From Hyphomicrobiales bacterium (GTDB taxonomy: Bacteria; Pseudomonadota; Alphaproteobacteria; Rhizobiales; Xanthobacteraceae): DNA of 15,599 nucleotides. Shown here piece by piece: positions 1-7,236 of the stretch (position 1 is the stretch's first letter; every line of letters starts with the position of its first letter). The notes under the pieces are model-generated. The model saw nothing but the letters and a program-made list of their open reading frames with translations, made no database searches and was not told the origin of the DNA. The position numbers and the translations under genes were made by a program. The stretch spans positions 1 to 15,599 of the forward strand of contig JAFKKQ010000251.1 in assembly GCA_017304505.1 (NCBI GenBank), written 5' to 3'.

Positions 1-674
1 AGCTGCGCACGCCGCTTGCAGCCATCACAGGCTTCATCGATACGCTGCAGGGGCCGGCGCGCGACGACCCGGCGGCGCGCGGGCGATTTCTCGGCATCAT
101 GCAGGCGCAGGCATGGCGCATGGCGCGGCTGATCGACGATCTGCTGTCGCTGTCGCGGATCGAACTGCGCGCGCATCAGCGGCCGGATACGCCGGTCGAC
201 CTGGTTTCGATCGTGCGCCATGTGGCCGACGGATTGCAAACCCTGGCGCGCGATCGCGGTGTTGCAATCGAAATCAAGGCGCCGGCGGAGCCGCTGGTCG
301 TGCTGGGCGACCGCGACGAACTGACACGGCTGTTCGAGAACCTGATCGAGAATGGCTTGAAGTATGGCGCCAATGGCAAGCGCGTCGACATCGCATTCAC
401 ATCGGCCGTGACGGCGGACGGCAAGAGCGAAGCGCGCGTCTCCGTGCGCGATTACGGGCCGGGGATCGCCGCCGAGCATCTGCCGCGGCTGACCGAGCGC
501 TTCTACCGGGTCGATGTCGGCGAAAGCCGTGCGCAGGGTGGCACCGGGCTCGGCCTTGCCCTGGTGAAACACATCCTCAACCGGCACCAGGGCCGGCTGT
601 CGATCGACAGCAAAGCCGGCGCGGGCGCGACCTTCACGGCGGCGCTTCCCTTGCATGCGAAACCGGCGTCATAG
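1..674 (+). CDS. phoR: Phosphate regulon sensor histidine kinase PhoR (3' part)
   Basis: Membrane histidine kinase that phosphorylates PhoB when phosphate is scarce. Only the C-terminal part is present. The open frame enters the window at base 3 with LRTPLAAITGFIDTL, the part of the dimerisation H-box just after the phosphoacceptor His-Glu, so the His codon lies a few bases outside the window. About 223 residues remain. Downstream are the ATP-binding domain N box (ENLIENGLKYG), the G1 box (DYGPGIAAEHL), an F box (ERFYR) and the G2 box (GGTGLGLALVKHI), all intact, so the visible domain looks functional. The first in-window ATG (99) is internal to the kinase core and is not the start. It sits directly upstream of the Pho box and pstS, which identifies it as PhoR rather than another kinase. 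The stop is TAG at 672-674. Confidence 0.93.
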   Translation, partial: LRTPLAAITGFIDTLQGPARDDPAARGRFLGIMQAQAWRMARLIDDLLSLSRIELRAHQRPDTPVDLVSIVRHVADGLQTLARDRGVAIEIKAPAEPLVVLGDRDELTRLFENLIENGLKYGANGKRVDIAFTSAVTADGKSEARVSVRDYGPGIAAEHLPRLTERFYRVDVGESRAQGGTGLGLALVKHILNRHQGRLSIDSKAGAGATFTAALPLHAKPAS

Positions 675-707
675 ATCTAGATTATTCAGTAAAATCAGAT
701 TGTTACT

Positions 708-725
708 CTGTCATCTAGCCGTCAT
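708..725 (+). promoter_or_regulatory. Pho box (PhoB-binding site) for pstS
   Basis: CTGTCAT (708-714), spacer CTAG (715-718), CCGTCAT (719-725). This is the classic arrangement of two 7-bp PhoB half-sites 11 bp apart. The first copy is perfect against CTGTCAT and the second has one mismatch. A weaker third half-site with the same 11-bp period, CGATCAT, lies at 730-736. The surrounding 671-705 stretch is strikingly AT-rich for this genome. Phosphorylated PhoB made by the genes in this locus would bind here, giving autoregulation. Confidence 0.9.
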
Positions 726-760
726 CGAACGATCATACAACGATGACATGGGACGGCTAG
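715..760. repeat. Interlaced inverted repeats at the pstS promoter
   Basis: CTAGCCGTC at 715-723 is exactly inverted as GACGGCTAG at 752-760. Inside it GTCATCG (721-727) is inverted as CGATGAC (741-747). The two pairs share bases 721-723. The left arms overlap the second PhoB half-site and the right arms flank the putative start of transcription. This could be an operator-like dyad or chance; no regulator other than PhoB is identified. Confidence 0.5.
736..741 (+). promoter_or_regulatory. Putative -10 element of the PhoB-dependent pstS promoter
   Basis: TACAAC at 736-741 matches TATAAT at four of six positions and begins 10 bp after the end of the Pho box. That is the usual spacing at PhoB-activated promoters, where the box replaces the -35 element. 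No good -35 hexamer is present, as expected. Transcription would start near 748, leaving a leader of about 205 nt before pstS. Confidence 0.6.
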
Positions 761-884
761 ACAACGCCAGGCTTCGTTCCGGTCCGCAGCAAAGGACCAC
801 GGCCGGACAAGCCTCGGTGACTGCATCGCAAGTGTTGCAGTCGAAGCAAGCACCGCAATCGAACCAAACGACCGGAGGCGCAGC

Positions 885-902
885 CGCGGGTGTGAACCCG
901 CG
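885..902 (+). other. GNRA-tetraloop hairpin in the pstS leader
   Basis: CGCGGGT (885-891), loop GTGA (892-895), ACCCGCG (896-902): a perfect 7-bp stem closed by a GUGA loop, a member of the very stable GNRA class. It lies 53 nt upstream of the pstS start codon in a leader of about 205 nt. The role is unknown; mRNA stability or a tertiary contact are possibilities. No known riboswitch was recognised in the leader. Confidence 0.6.
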
Positions 903-955
903 ATGCCTGGCCTTTGGCTTGAACACGGGCAAACAGGGATGACAGGAGAGAGCCA

Positions 956-1990
956 ATGAGAAACATCAAGACGCTCCTTGCGGCCGGCGTGATCGCCGCG
1001 GGAGCATCCATCGCGTCCTACGCCGCCGATATTTCCGGCGCCGGCGCGACGTTCCCTTATCCGATCTACGCCAAATGGGCGGACGCTTATAAGAAAGAGA
1101 CCGGCAACGGCCTGAACTATCAATCCATCGGCTCCGGCGGCGGCATCAAACAGATTACCGCCAAGACCGTTACGTTCGGCGCTTCCGATATGCCGCTGAA
1201 GCCCGATCAGCTCGACAAGATCGGCGTCATGCAATTTCCAACCGTGATGGGCGGCGTGGTGCCGGTGATCAACGTCGAGGGGATCAAGAGTGGCGACATT
1301 ACCCTCGACGGGCCGACGCTCGCCAGGATCTTCATGGGTGAAGTCAAGAACTGGGACGATCCGGTCATCGCCAAGCTTAACCCGGGCGTGAACCTGCCCA
1401 AGCAGGCAATTGCCGTCGTGCACCGCTCGGACGGATCGGGCACCACCTTCATCTTCACCAATTATCTGGCGAAGGTGAGCGCGGACTGGAAGTCGAAGGT
1501 CGGCAACAACACCGCGGTGGAATGGCCGGTCGGCATCGGCGCCAAGGGCAACGAAGGCGTCGCCAACAATGTCGCCAACACCAAGGGCTCGATCGGCTAC
1601 GTCGAGACCGCCTACGCCAAGCAGAACAAGCTGACGACCACCAAGCTGGTCAACAAGGACGGCAAGGCCGTTGCGGCGACCGCCGAATCGATCAAGGCGG
1701 CTGCCGCCGGGGCCGATTGGGCCAACGCGCCGGGCTTTTACATGATCCTGACCGACTCGGCCGGCGCGACGGCGTGGCCCATCGCCGGTGCTACCTTCAT
1801 CCTGGTGCCGAAGCAGCCCAAGGACGTTGCGGCGGCGAGCGAGGCCCTGAAGTTCTTTGCCTGGGCTTACAAGAACGGCGGCCAGATGGCCCAGGAGCTC
1901 GACTACATCCCGATGCCCGACAGCGTCGTGAAGATGGTCGAGGCCAAGTGGTCGGACATCAAGGATCCCTCCGGCAAGCCGATCTTCTGA
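956..1990 (+). CDS. pstS: Phosphate ABC transporter, periplasmic phosphate-binding protein PstS
   Basis: High-affinity phosphate-binding protein that delivers phosphate to the PstCAB membrane complex. 344 residues, usual for the family. The N-terminus is a Sec signal peptide: MRNIK, a hydrophobic stretch to about residue 20, then SYA before ADISGAG, so cleavage is likely near residue 23. Phosphate-contact segments are recognisable: GAGATFPYP near residue 28, SIGSGGGIKQI, GASDMPL, and the Arg-Ser-Asp-Gly-Ser-Gly-Thr-Thr segment. The start is supported by AGGAGAG at 944-950. Expression is expected to be PhoB-dependent from the Pho box at 708-725. A strong hairpin follows the stop, separating it from pstC. 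Confidence 0.97.
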   Translation: MRNIKTLLAAGVIAAGASIASYAADISGAGATFPYPIYAKWADAYKKETGNGLNYQSIGSGGGIKQITAKTVTFGASDMPLKPDQLDKIGVMQFPTVMGGVVPVINVEGIKSGDITLDGPTLARIFMGEVKNWDDPVIAKLNPGVNLPKQAIAVVHRSDGSGTTFIFTNYLAKVSADWKSKVGNNTAVEWPVGIGAKGNEGVANNVANTKGSIGYVETAYAKQNKLTTTKLVNKDGKAVAATAESIKAAAAGADWANAPGFYMILTDSAGATAWPIAGATFILVPKQPKDVAAASEALKFFAWAYKNGGQMAQELDYIPMPDSVVKMVEAKWSDIKDPSGKPIF

Positions 1991-2005
1991 TCGTGACCGA
2001 CAACT

Positions 2006-2033
2006 GGAAAAGGCGCCCGCCGGCGCCTTTTCC
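2006..2033 (+). terminator. Strong hairpin between pstS and pstC (terminator/attenuator)
   Basis: GGAAAAGGCGCC (2006-2017), loop CGCC (2018-2021), GGCGCCTTTTCC (2022-2033): a perfect 12-bp stem with a 4-nt loop. The T-run is part of the 3' arm and pairs with the A-run, so it is not a textbook terminator but is the common A-GC-T form. It lies 16 bp after the pstS stop. Partial termination or a 3' stability hairpin would raise PstS over PstC, PstA and PstB, as is known for binding-protein genes of ABC operons. Confidence 0.75.
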
Positions 2034-2124
2034 TCAAACCCGATTTCAGCAAACGACGGCTTGCGACACCGCATAGACGCGGTTTCTAGTGGGCTCCCGT
2101 AAACGAAGTGACAGGGAGCTCGGA

Positions 2125-3141
2125 ATGCAGCCCGCCGGGAGGCGTGACGTGGTCGATCTGGCGTTACAAGGCGGCGCGGCTGCGGCCGGCGAGGCGGCTT
2201 CGCGTTCCAAGGCGCTGGCGCGGTTGCAGTTCGGCGATGCCGCGTTCCGGCATCTGACCCGTGCCGCCGCGTTCGGGGTCCTGGTCATCCTCGGCGGCGT
2301 CATGGTCGCGCTGGTGCTGGGTTCGCTGCCGGCGCTGCGGCAATTCGGCTTCGGGTTTCTGACCAGCCAGCGCTGGAATCCGGTGACCGAGAACTTCGGC
2401 GCGCTGGCGCCGATCTATGGCACGCTGGTGACGTCGGCGATCGCCATGCTGATCGCGGTTCCGATCGGCATCCTGATCGCCGTGTTCCTCACCGAATTGT
2501 GCCCGCAATGGCTGCGGCGGCCGGTCGGCATCGCCATCGAACTGCTCGCCGGCATTCCGAGCATCATCTATGGCATCTGGGGCCTGTTCATCTTTGCGCC
2601 GTTTCTGCAGGAAACCGTGCAGCCATTTCTGATCTCGGTGTTCGGCGAGGTGCCGGTACTGTCTTCGCTGTTCGCCGGCCCGCCCTACGGCATCGGCATG
2701 CTGACTGCGGGACTGATCCTCGCCATCATGGTGCTGCCGTTCATCACGTCGATTTCGCGCGACGTGTTCGAGGCGGTGCCGCCGGTGCTCAAGGAGGCGG
2801 CCTATGGCGTCGGCTGCACCACCTGGGAGGTGGTGCGTCATGTCGTGCTGCCGTACACGCGGGTCGGCGTGATCGGCGGCGTCATGCTGGGGCTCGGCCG
2901 TGCGCTCGGCGAGACGATGGCGGTGACGTTCGTCATCGGCAACGCGCACAAGGTTTCGGCCTCGCTGCTCGCCCCCGGCACGACCATTTCCTCGGCCATC
3001 GCCAACGAATTCACCGAAGCGGTCGGCGACCTGTACACCTCATCGCTGATTGCATTGGGTCTTATTCTGTTTGTGATCACTTTCATCGTCCTGGCGGCCG
3101 CGCGCTACATGCTGCTGCGCATCAACCGGCGGATCGGGTGA
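2125..3141 (+). CDS. pstC: Phosphate ABC transporter permease PstC
   Basis: Inner-membrane permease that pairs with PstA to form the phosphate channel. From ATG 2125 it has 338 residues; a GTG at 2089 would give 350. I prefer 2125 because AGGGAG (2113-2118) lies 6 nt upstream, while nothing comparable precedes the GTG. A cytoplasmic N-terminus leads into the first membrane segment ([20 protein letters not shown]). A periplasmic loop and a binding-protein-dependent permease domain with several hydrophobic helices follow. The EAA-type coupling loop is visible as [17 protein letters not shown], followed by [16 protein letters not shown], typical of PstC. pstA follows after a 4-nt gap, so the two are co-translated. 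No defect seen. Confidence 0.95.
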   Translation: MQPAGRRDVVDLALQGGAAAAGEAASRSKALARLQFGDAAFRHLTRAAAFGVLVILGGVMVALVLGSLPALRQFGFGFLTSQRWNPVTENFGALAPIYGTLVTSAIAMLIAVPIGILIAVFLTELCPQWLRRPVGIAIELLAGIPSIIYGIWGLFIFAPFLQETVQPFLISVFGEVPVLSSLFAGPPYGIGMLTAGLILAIMVLPFITSISRDVFEAVPPVLKEAAYGVGCTTWEVVRHVVLPYTRVGVIGGVMLGLGRALGETMAVTFVIGNAHKVSASLLAPGTTISSAIANEFTEAVGDLYTSSLIALGLILFVITFIVLAAARYMLLRINRRIG

Positions 3142-3145
3142 GGCC

Positions 3146-3997
3146 ATGCAAACGATGAACAAGCTCTACGCCGCCCGCCGCCGCAAGAATTCGGTCACGA
3201 TGGCGTTGTCGCTTGCCGCCACGCTGCTCGGCCTCGGCTGGCTGGTGCTGATCCTGGGCGTGCTGCTGTACGAAGGTTTCAGCGGATTGTCGCTGCGGGT
3301 GTTCACCGAGATGACGCCGCCGCCGGGCGCGGCCGGCGGCCTGCTCAATGCCATCATGGGCAGCCTGGTGCTGACCGGACTGGCGGTTCTGATCGGCACG
3401 CCGATCGGCATTCTGGCTGGAACCTATATGGCGGAGTACGGCCGCCACGATCGGCTGACTTCGGTGGTGCGGTTCGTCAACGACATCCTGCTCAGCGCGC
3501 CGTCGATCGTCATCGGCCTCTTCATCTACGAGGTGATGGTCTATCCGATGGGTCATTTCTCCGGCTGGGCCGGGGCGGTGGCGCTGGCGGTGATCGTCGT
3601 GCCGGTTGTGGTGCGCACCACCGAGGACATGCTGACGCTGGTGCCGGATTCGCTACGCGAAGCCGCGGCCTCCATCGGCCTGCCGCGCTCGCTGATGATC
3701 ACGCGCATCGCCTATCGCGCCGCCAAGGCCGGCATGGTGACCGGCGTGCTGCTGGCGGTGGCGCGTATTAGCGGCGAGACCGCGCCGCTGCTGTTCACCG
3801 CGCTCAACAACCAGTTCTGGAATTCCAACCTCAACGCGCCGATGTCGAGCCTGCCGGTCGTCATCTTCCAGTTCGCGCTCAGCCCTTACAAGGACTGGCA
3901 GGCGCTGGCCTGGACCGGCGCGCTGATCATCACCTTCGCCGTGCTGGCGCTCAGCATCGTCGCGCGCACTCTGACCGCATCGAGAAAGCAGCCATGA
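3146..3997 (+). CDS. pstA: Phosphate ABC transporter permease PstA
   Basis: Second permease subunit of the phosphate importer, 283 residues, normal for the family. The first membrane helix is near residues 18-42 ([20 protein letters not shown]). The permease domain then carries GIFIYEV-like and [17 protein letters not shown] helices. The EAA loop reads [17 protein letters not shown], and [20 protein letters not shown] is characteristic of PstA. The stop codon overlaps the pstB start by four bases (ATGA, 3994-3997), indicating translational coupling. Start ATG 3146 lies 4 nt after the pstC stop; a second ATG at 3155 is possible but would change only three residues. Confidence 0.95.
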   Translation: MQTMNKLYAARRRKNSVTMALSLAATLLGLGWLVLILGVLLYEGFSGLSLRVFTEMTPPPGAAGGLLNAIMGSLVLTGLAVLIGTPIGILAGTYMAEYGRHDRLTSVVRFVNDILLSAPSIVIGLFIYEVMVYPMGHFSGWAGAVALAVIVVPVVVRTTEDMLTLVPDSLREAAASIGLPRSLMITRIAYRAAKAGMVTGVLLAVARISGETAPLLFTALNNQFWNSNLNAPMSSLPVVIFQFALSPYKDWQALAWTGALIITFAVLALSIVARTLTASRKQP

Positions 3998-4815
3998 ATC
4001 TCGCCACTGCCACCACCACCGTGCCAGCCGTTGCGCATGCCCCGATTGACACCGCGGGATTGACAGAACGGATTTCGATTCGCGGGCTGAATTTCTATTA
4101 CGGCGACCACCGCGCACTGAAGGACATCACGCTGCCGCTCTACGCCAGCCAGGTCACGGCTTTCATCGGGCCGTCCGGTTGCGGTAAGTCCACGCTGCTG
4201 CGGATCCTCAACCGGATGTACGACCTCTATCCCAACCAGCGCGCCGAAGGCCATGTCACGCTGGACGGCGAGGATATTCTGTCGCCCAAGCAGGACGTCA
4301 ATCTGCTGCGGGCGCGCATCGGCATGGTGTTCCAGAAGCCGACGCCGTTCCCGATGTCGATCTACGAAAACATCGCTTTCGGCATCCGGCTCTATGAAAA
4401 ACTGTCGCGTCATGAACTCGACGAGAGGGTGGAAAGCGCGCTGCGGCGCGCGGCGCTGTGGGACGAGGTCAAGGACAAGCTCGGCGCCAACGGCCTGAGT
4501 CTCTCCGGCGGCCAGCAGCAGCGGCTGTGCATCGCCCGCACGGTCGCGGTGCGGCCCGAGGTGATCCTGTTCGACGAGCCGTGCTCGGCGCTCGATCCGA
4601 TTTCGACCGCCAAGATCGAGGAGCTGATCGACGCATTGAAGGCCGAATACACCATCGTCATCGTCACGCATAACATGCAGCAGGCGGCGCGGGTGTCGGA
4701 CTTCACCGCCTTCATGTATCTCGGCGAGTTGATCGAGTTCGACACCACCAGCAAGATGTTCACCGCGCCGGGCGACCGGCGCACGCAGGACTACATCACC
4801 GGGCGCTTCGGTTGA
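3994..4815 (+). CDS. pstB: Phosphate ABC transporter ATP-binding protein PstB
   Basis: ATPase that powers phosphate import through PstCA. 273 residues. All ABC motifs are intact: Walker [10 protein letters not shown] at residues 59-67, Q-loop [10 protein letters not shown] with Gln at about 114, signature LSGGQQQR at 170-177, Walker B ILFDEP at 191-196, D-loop SALD, and the switch His in VTHN at about 226. [17 protein letters not shown] and the [14 protein letters not shown] stretch are specific to the PstB branch. The start overlaps the pstA stop, so the start is fixed by coupling. The N-terminal 24 residues are a variable extension. It is followed by phoU after 19 nt. In the family, PstB also takes part in signalling to PhoR with PhoU. 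Confidence 0.97.
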   Translation: MNLATATTTVPAVAHAPIDTAGLTERISIRGLNFYYGDHRALKDITLPLYASQVTAFIGPSGCGKSTLLRILNRMYDLYPNQRAEGHVTLDGEDILSPKQDVNLLRARIGMVFQKPTPFPMSIYENIAFGIRLYEKLSRHELDERVESALRRAALWDEVKDKLGANGLSLSGGQQQRLCIARTVAVRPEVILFDEPCSALDPISTAKIEELIDALKAEYTIVIVTHNMQQAARVSDFTAFMYLGELIEFDTTSKMFTAPGDRRTQDYITGRFG

Positions 4816-4834
4816 GCGTGAAGGTCGAAAAGAC

Positions 4835-5548
4835 ATGAGCAACGAACACACCTCCAAAGCCTTCGACACCGATTTGCAGGACCTGACCAGCAAGGTGTCG
4901 GAGATGGGCGGCCTCGCCGAGCGCGTGATCGCCGACGCGATCCAGGCGCTGACGCGCCGCGACGCCGATCTCGCCAAGCGCGTGGTGCAGACCGATCCGG
5001 CCATCGACGCGCTGCAGCAGGACATTGAGGAGAAGGCGATCCTCACCATCGCCCGCCGCCAGCCGATGGCTGTCGATCTCCGGGAAATCGTGGCCGCGCT
5101 GCGGGTGTCGAACGACCTGGAGCGGATCGGCGACCTCGCCAAGAACATCGGCAAGCGCGTCAGTGCGCTGGAAGGCGACTTCTATCCGAACAAGCTCTTG
5201 CGCGGCGTCGAGCACATGGCGTCGCTGGTGCTCGGCCAGCTCAAGCAGGTGCTGGACGCCTACGCCGGCCGCGACCTCGACAGTGCTCTCGCGGTCTGGA
5301 AGGGTGACGAGGAAATCGACGCCATGTGCACCTCGCTGTTCCGCGAGCTGCTCACCTATATGATGGAAGATCCGCGCAACATCACCTTCTGCATCCACCT
5401 GATGTTCTGCGCCAAGAACATCGAGCGCATGGGCGATCACGCCACCAACATCGCGGAGACGGTGCACTACATGATCGAAGGGCGTCCGATTGCCGACCAG
5501 CGGCCGAAGGGCGACACTACGGCTTTCGCCAAGGCGGCCATGACGTGA
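4835..5548 (+). CDS. phoU: Phosphate signalling regulator PhoU
   Basis: Cytoplasmic protein that couples the state of the Pst transporter to PhoR and represses the Pho response when phosphate is plentiful. 237 residues, normal length. It has the two repeated three-helix PhoU domains, each with its metal-binding E-x-x-x-D signature: NDLERIGDLAKNIGKR (Glu96, Asp100) and NIERMGDHATNIAETV (Glu197, Asp201). The start ATG 4835 is 19 nt after pstB. It has only a weak purine-rich upstream sequence (GAAGG near 4820), so its translation may depend on that of pstB. Loss of PhoU typically gives a constitutive Pho response in other bacteria. Confidence 0.96.
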   Translation: MSNEHTSKAFDTDLQDLTSKVSEMGGLAERVIADAIQALTRRDADLAKRVVQTDPAIDALQQDIEEKAILTIARRQPMAVDLREIVAALRVSNDLERIGDLAKNIGKRVSALEGDFYPNKLLRGVEHMASLVLGQLKQVLDAYAGRDLDSALAVWKGDEEIDAMCTSLFRELLTYMMEDPRNITFCIHLMFCAKNIERMGDHATNIAETVHYMIEGRPIADQRPKGDTTAFAKAAMT

Positions 5549-5567
5549 GCAACGGAGCGGACAGGCG

Positions 5568-6272
5568 ATGGGCGCACGCATCCTGATCGTTGAGGACGAA
5601 GAACCGCTGGCGCTGCTGTTGCGCTACAACCTCGAAGCCGAGGGCTACGAGGTCGAGACGGTGGCTCGCGGCGACGAGGCCGATACGCGGCTGCGTGAGG
5701 CGCCGCCCGATCTGGTGGTGCTCGATTGGATGCTGCCGGGGCTATCCGGCATCGAGCTGTGCCGCAGGCTGCGAGCGCGGCCGGAAAGCAAGGCGCTGCC
5801 GATCATCATGCTGACCGCGCGCGGCGAGGAGAGCGAACGGGTGCGCGGGCTCGCCACCGGCGCCGACGACTACATCGTCAAGCCGTTCTCGGTGCCCGAG
5901 TTGATCGCGCGCGTGCGCGCGCTGCTGCGCCGCGCCAGCCCGGAGCGGGTGGCCGACGTTCTAGCCCACGGCGACATCGAGCTTGATCGCGAGAAGAAGC
6001 GGGTGTCGCGCGCCGGCCGCGAGGTCGAACTGGGGCCGACCGAATATCGGCTGCTGGAGTTCCTGATGGAGCGGCCGGGCCGGGTGTTCTCGCGCGAACA
6101 GTTGCTCGACGGCGTCTGGGGTTCGGAGGTCTATATCGACGAGCGCACCGTCGATGTCCATGTCGGGCGCCTGCGCAAGGCGCTCAATCGCGGCCGCGAG
6201 GCCGATCCGATCCGCACCGTGCGCGGCGCGGGTTATGCGCTGGACGACCGCTTCGGCCGCTCGGCCGCGTGA
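5568..6272 (+). CDS. phoB: Phosphate regulon response regulator PhoB
   Basis: DNA-binding response regulator of the OmpR/PhoB class, phosphorylated by PhoR, which activates promoters with Pho boxes such as the one before pstS. 234 residues. Receiver domain (residues 5-120): acidic pocket Glu9/Asp10 in VEDEE, phosphoacceptor Asp53 in LVVLDWMLPG, Thr83 in MLTARG, Lys105 in YIVKPFS. C-terminal winged helix (about 135-228) with GPTEYRLLEFLMERPGRVFS and the recognition-helix region DERTVDVHVGRLRKAL. It lies 19 nt after phoU in the same operon. Placing phoB at the end of the pst operon, apart from phoR at the head, is common in Alphaproteobacteria. Confidence 0.96.
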   Translation: MGARILIVEDEEPLALLLRYNLEAEGYEVETVARGDEADTRLREAPPDLVVLDWMLPGLSGIELCRRLRARPESKALPIIMLTARGEESERVRGLATGADDYIVKPFSVPELIARVRALLRRASPERVADVLAHGDIELDREKKRVSRAGREVELGPTEYRLLEFLMERPGRVFSREQLLDGVWGSEVYIDERTVDVHVGRLRKALNRGREADPIRTVRGAGYALDDRFGRSAA

Positions 6273-6275
6273 GGG

Positions 6276-6308
6276 GCTCGGCTCCGTGACGTGCTCGGCT
6301 CCGTGACG
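6276..6308 (+). repeat. Two-copy direct repeat after phoB
   Basis: The 16-base unit GCTCGGCTCCGTGACG occurs at 6276-6291 and again at 6293-6308, a 17-bp period with perfect identity. It lies immediately after the phoB stop, in noncoding DNA between the convergent phoB and gcrA. It is most simply a recent slippage duplication; no function is evident. Confidence 0.8.
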
Positions 6309-6313
6309 CGCTT

Positions 6314-6367
6314 GGCGGCGCGACGGCCTACAAACCGCAAGACGACAAGATTTGCTTGCGAGCCGCC
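6314..6367. terminator. Possible composite terminator between convergent phoB and gcrA
   Basis: Nested stems: GGCGGC (6314-6319) pairs with GCCGCC (6362-6367), and inside it CGCAAG (6336-6341) pairs with CTTGCG (6355-6360). A short T-run (TTT) follows on the + strand. The outer arms are short and the internal loop is large, so this is tentative. It is the only structure seen in the 117 bases between phoB and gcrA that could end either transcript. Confidence 0.3.
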
Positions 6368-6389
6368 TTTGGATGACGGTGGTTGGGCG

Positions 6390-6893
6390 TCAGCCTTGCC
6401 GGAACGGCGGCGGCCTGCGGTCGCGGCGGCGTTCGCTGGCCGGCTGATAGGCGACGCGGCAGTGATAACCGCAATAGGGCAGGCCGGTTGCCGTCTTGCC
6501 GCCGCAGAAGAAGAACTCGGGGTTGGCCGGATCGCCGATCGGCCAGTGGCAGGTGTCCTCATTCAATTCCAGCAAGGTCCGCCGCTGCCCCATTGGGATG
6601 ATGTTCTCGACCATCTCCATTTCGGGCTCGGCCTCGATCTCGTAGGCCAGCGCCAGCGCGGTGTTGCCGCGCGTCGAAGGCCGTGTCACCCGCAGCATGT
6701 GGGAACGTGGCTTGCGCACCCGCGGTGCCGAGGAGGACGGCGACTTGGCGCGCCCTGACAGCCCCAGCCGGTGCACCTTGCCGATCACCGCGTTGCGGGT
6801 GACCCCGCCCAGCTCCCCGGCGATCTGGCTTGCGGACAGGCCGTCGGTCCAGAGCTTCTTGAGCAGTTCGACCCGTTCGTCAGTCCAAGACAT
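6390..6893 (-). CDS. gcrA: GcrA cell-cycle regulator
   Basis: Alphaproteobacterial transcription factor that works with sigma70 RNA polymerase at promoters bearing CcrM-methylated GANTC sites and controls cell-cycle genes. 167 residues, usual length. The N-terminus MSWTDERVELLKKLW is diagnostic. A helix-turn-helix follows at about residues 20-46 (SASQIAGELGGVTRNAVIGK). A low-complexity Ser/Pro/Arg linker leads to the conserved C-terminal part, with CHWPIGDP and the FFFCGGK...GLPYCGYHCR Cys/His-rich segment that contacts sigma70 in Caulobacter. The start is supported by GGGGAGG upstream (reverse complement of about 6902-6908). It is divergent from argD and convergent with phoB. The upstream region is rich in GANTC sites, suggesting methylation-sensitive control. 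Confidence 0.95.
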   Translation of the reverse strand: MSWTDERVELLKKLWTDGLSASQIAGELGGVTRNAVIGKVHRLGLSGRAKSPSSSAPRVRKPRSHMLRVTRPSTRGNTALALAYEIEAEPEMEMVENIIPMGQRRTLLELNEDTCHWPIGDPANPEFFFCGGKTATGLPYCGYHCRVAYQPASERRRDRRPPPFRQG

Positions 6894-7007
6894 GAGCCGT
6901 CCTCCCCTCGATCATCCCACCGGCTCAGCCCGGCGGAATCCAACCCTGTTGCCCGGCCGGGTGGCCGTGCCGTGTACGCTCACGCTGTGGAGCACTGGGA
7001 ACTGTTA

Positions 7008-7025
7008 GCCACGACATCTCGTGGC
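7008..7025. repeat. Perfect 7-bp inverted repeat upstream of gcrA
   Basis: GCCACGA (7008-7014), spacer CATC (7015-7018), TCGTGGC (7019-7025). Next to it CGTGGCCACG (7020-7029) is itself a 10-bp palindrome that shares the right arm, so two alternative foldings exist. It would lie near the 5' end of a gcrA transcript starting around 7034, or act as an operator for the divergent pair. Confidence 0.55.
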
Positions 7026-7040
7026 CACGGCCTGAACGCT

Positions 7041-7046
7041 ACAATA
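7041..7046 (-). promoter_or_regulatory. Putative gcrA -10 element with GANTC sites in the spacer and -35 region
   Basis: On the - strand TATTGT (7046-7041) matches TATAAT at four of six. There is no good -35 hexamer. The GANTC site at 7053-7057 lies in the spacer, and the site at 7066-7070 lies where the -35 would be with a 17-bp spacer. GcrA-activated promoters in Caulobacter typically have GANTC sites in the promoter core and can have poor hexamers. A start near 7034 would leave a leader of about 140 nt. Confidence 0.35.
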
Positions 7047-7065
7047 CGGCTAGACTCACGCGCAA

Positions 7066-7080
7066 GAGTCGGCCCGACTC
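7066..7080. repeat. GANTC-ended 15-bp palindrome
   Basis: GAGTCGG (7066-7072), one central C (7073), CCGACTC (7074-7080): a perfect interrupted palindrome whose two ends are both GANTC, the CcrM methylation target. A third GANTC (7053-7057) starts 13 bp to the left. It probably belongs to gcrA or argD control. Confidence 0.75.
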
Positions 7081-7175
7081 ACGTCCACATGTTCATGGGG
7101 TGAATTGTCAAGATATCCCGAGAATTGTTGTCGCTGTGGCGCTGCAGCCGCGCCTGTGCCGTCACAGGCGGCGTG

Positions 7176-7204
7176 TTGACCGCCCGGCTGCCCGGCCATA
7201 AAAT
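7176..7204 (+). promoter_or_regulatory. Sigma70-type promoter for argD-argF
   Basis: TTGACC (7176-7181), 17-bp spacer, TAAAAT (7199-7204). The match is five of six at each hexamer with ideal spacing, which predicts a start near 7211. This rules out a TTG start codon at 7208 for argD, because the codon would fall at the start of the transcript. Confidence 0.75.
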
Positions 7205-7212
7205 GCCTTGGA

Positions 7213-7236
7213 CGTGCCGCCCCGGAGGGCGGCACG
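7213..7236 (+). other. Leader hairpin at the 5' end of the argD transcript
   Basis: CGTGCCGCCC (7213-7222), loop CGGA (7223-7226), GGGCGGCACG (7227-7236): a perfect 10-bp GC-rich stem that begins within a few bases of the predicted transcription start. It is followed by a tandem 11-bp repeat GGCCTATTTTT/GGCCTGTTTTT (7246-7256, 7257-7267) with two T5 tracts. It could be a 5' stabilising hairpin or part of an attenuator; no Arg-rich leader peptide was found. Confidence 0.6.

Noticed and set aside
722..2074. 450-codon open frame on the - strand opposite pstS
   Set aside because: It is antisense to a clear PstS gene, covers the Pho box, and its translation is Arg/Gly/Asp-rich without domain features. 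High GC makes such stop-free antisense frames common.
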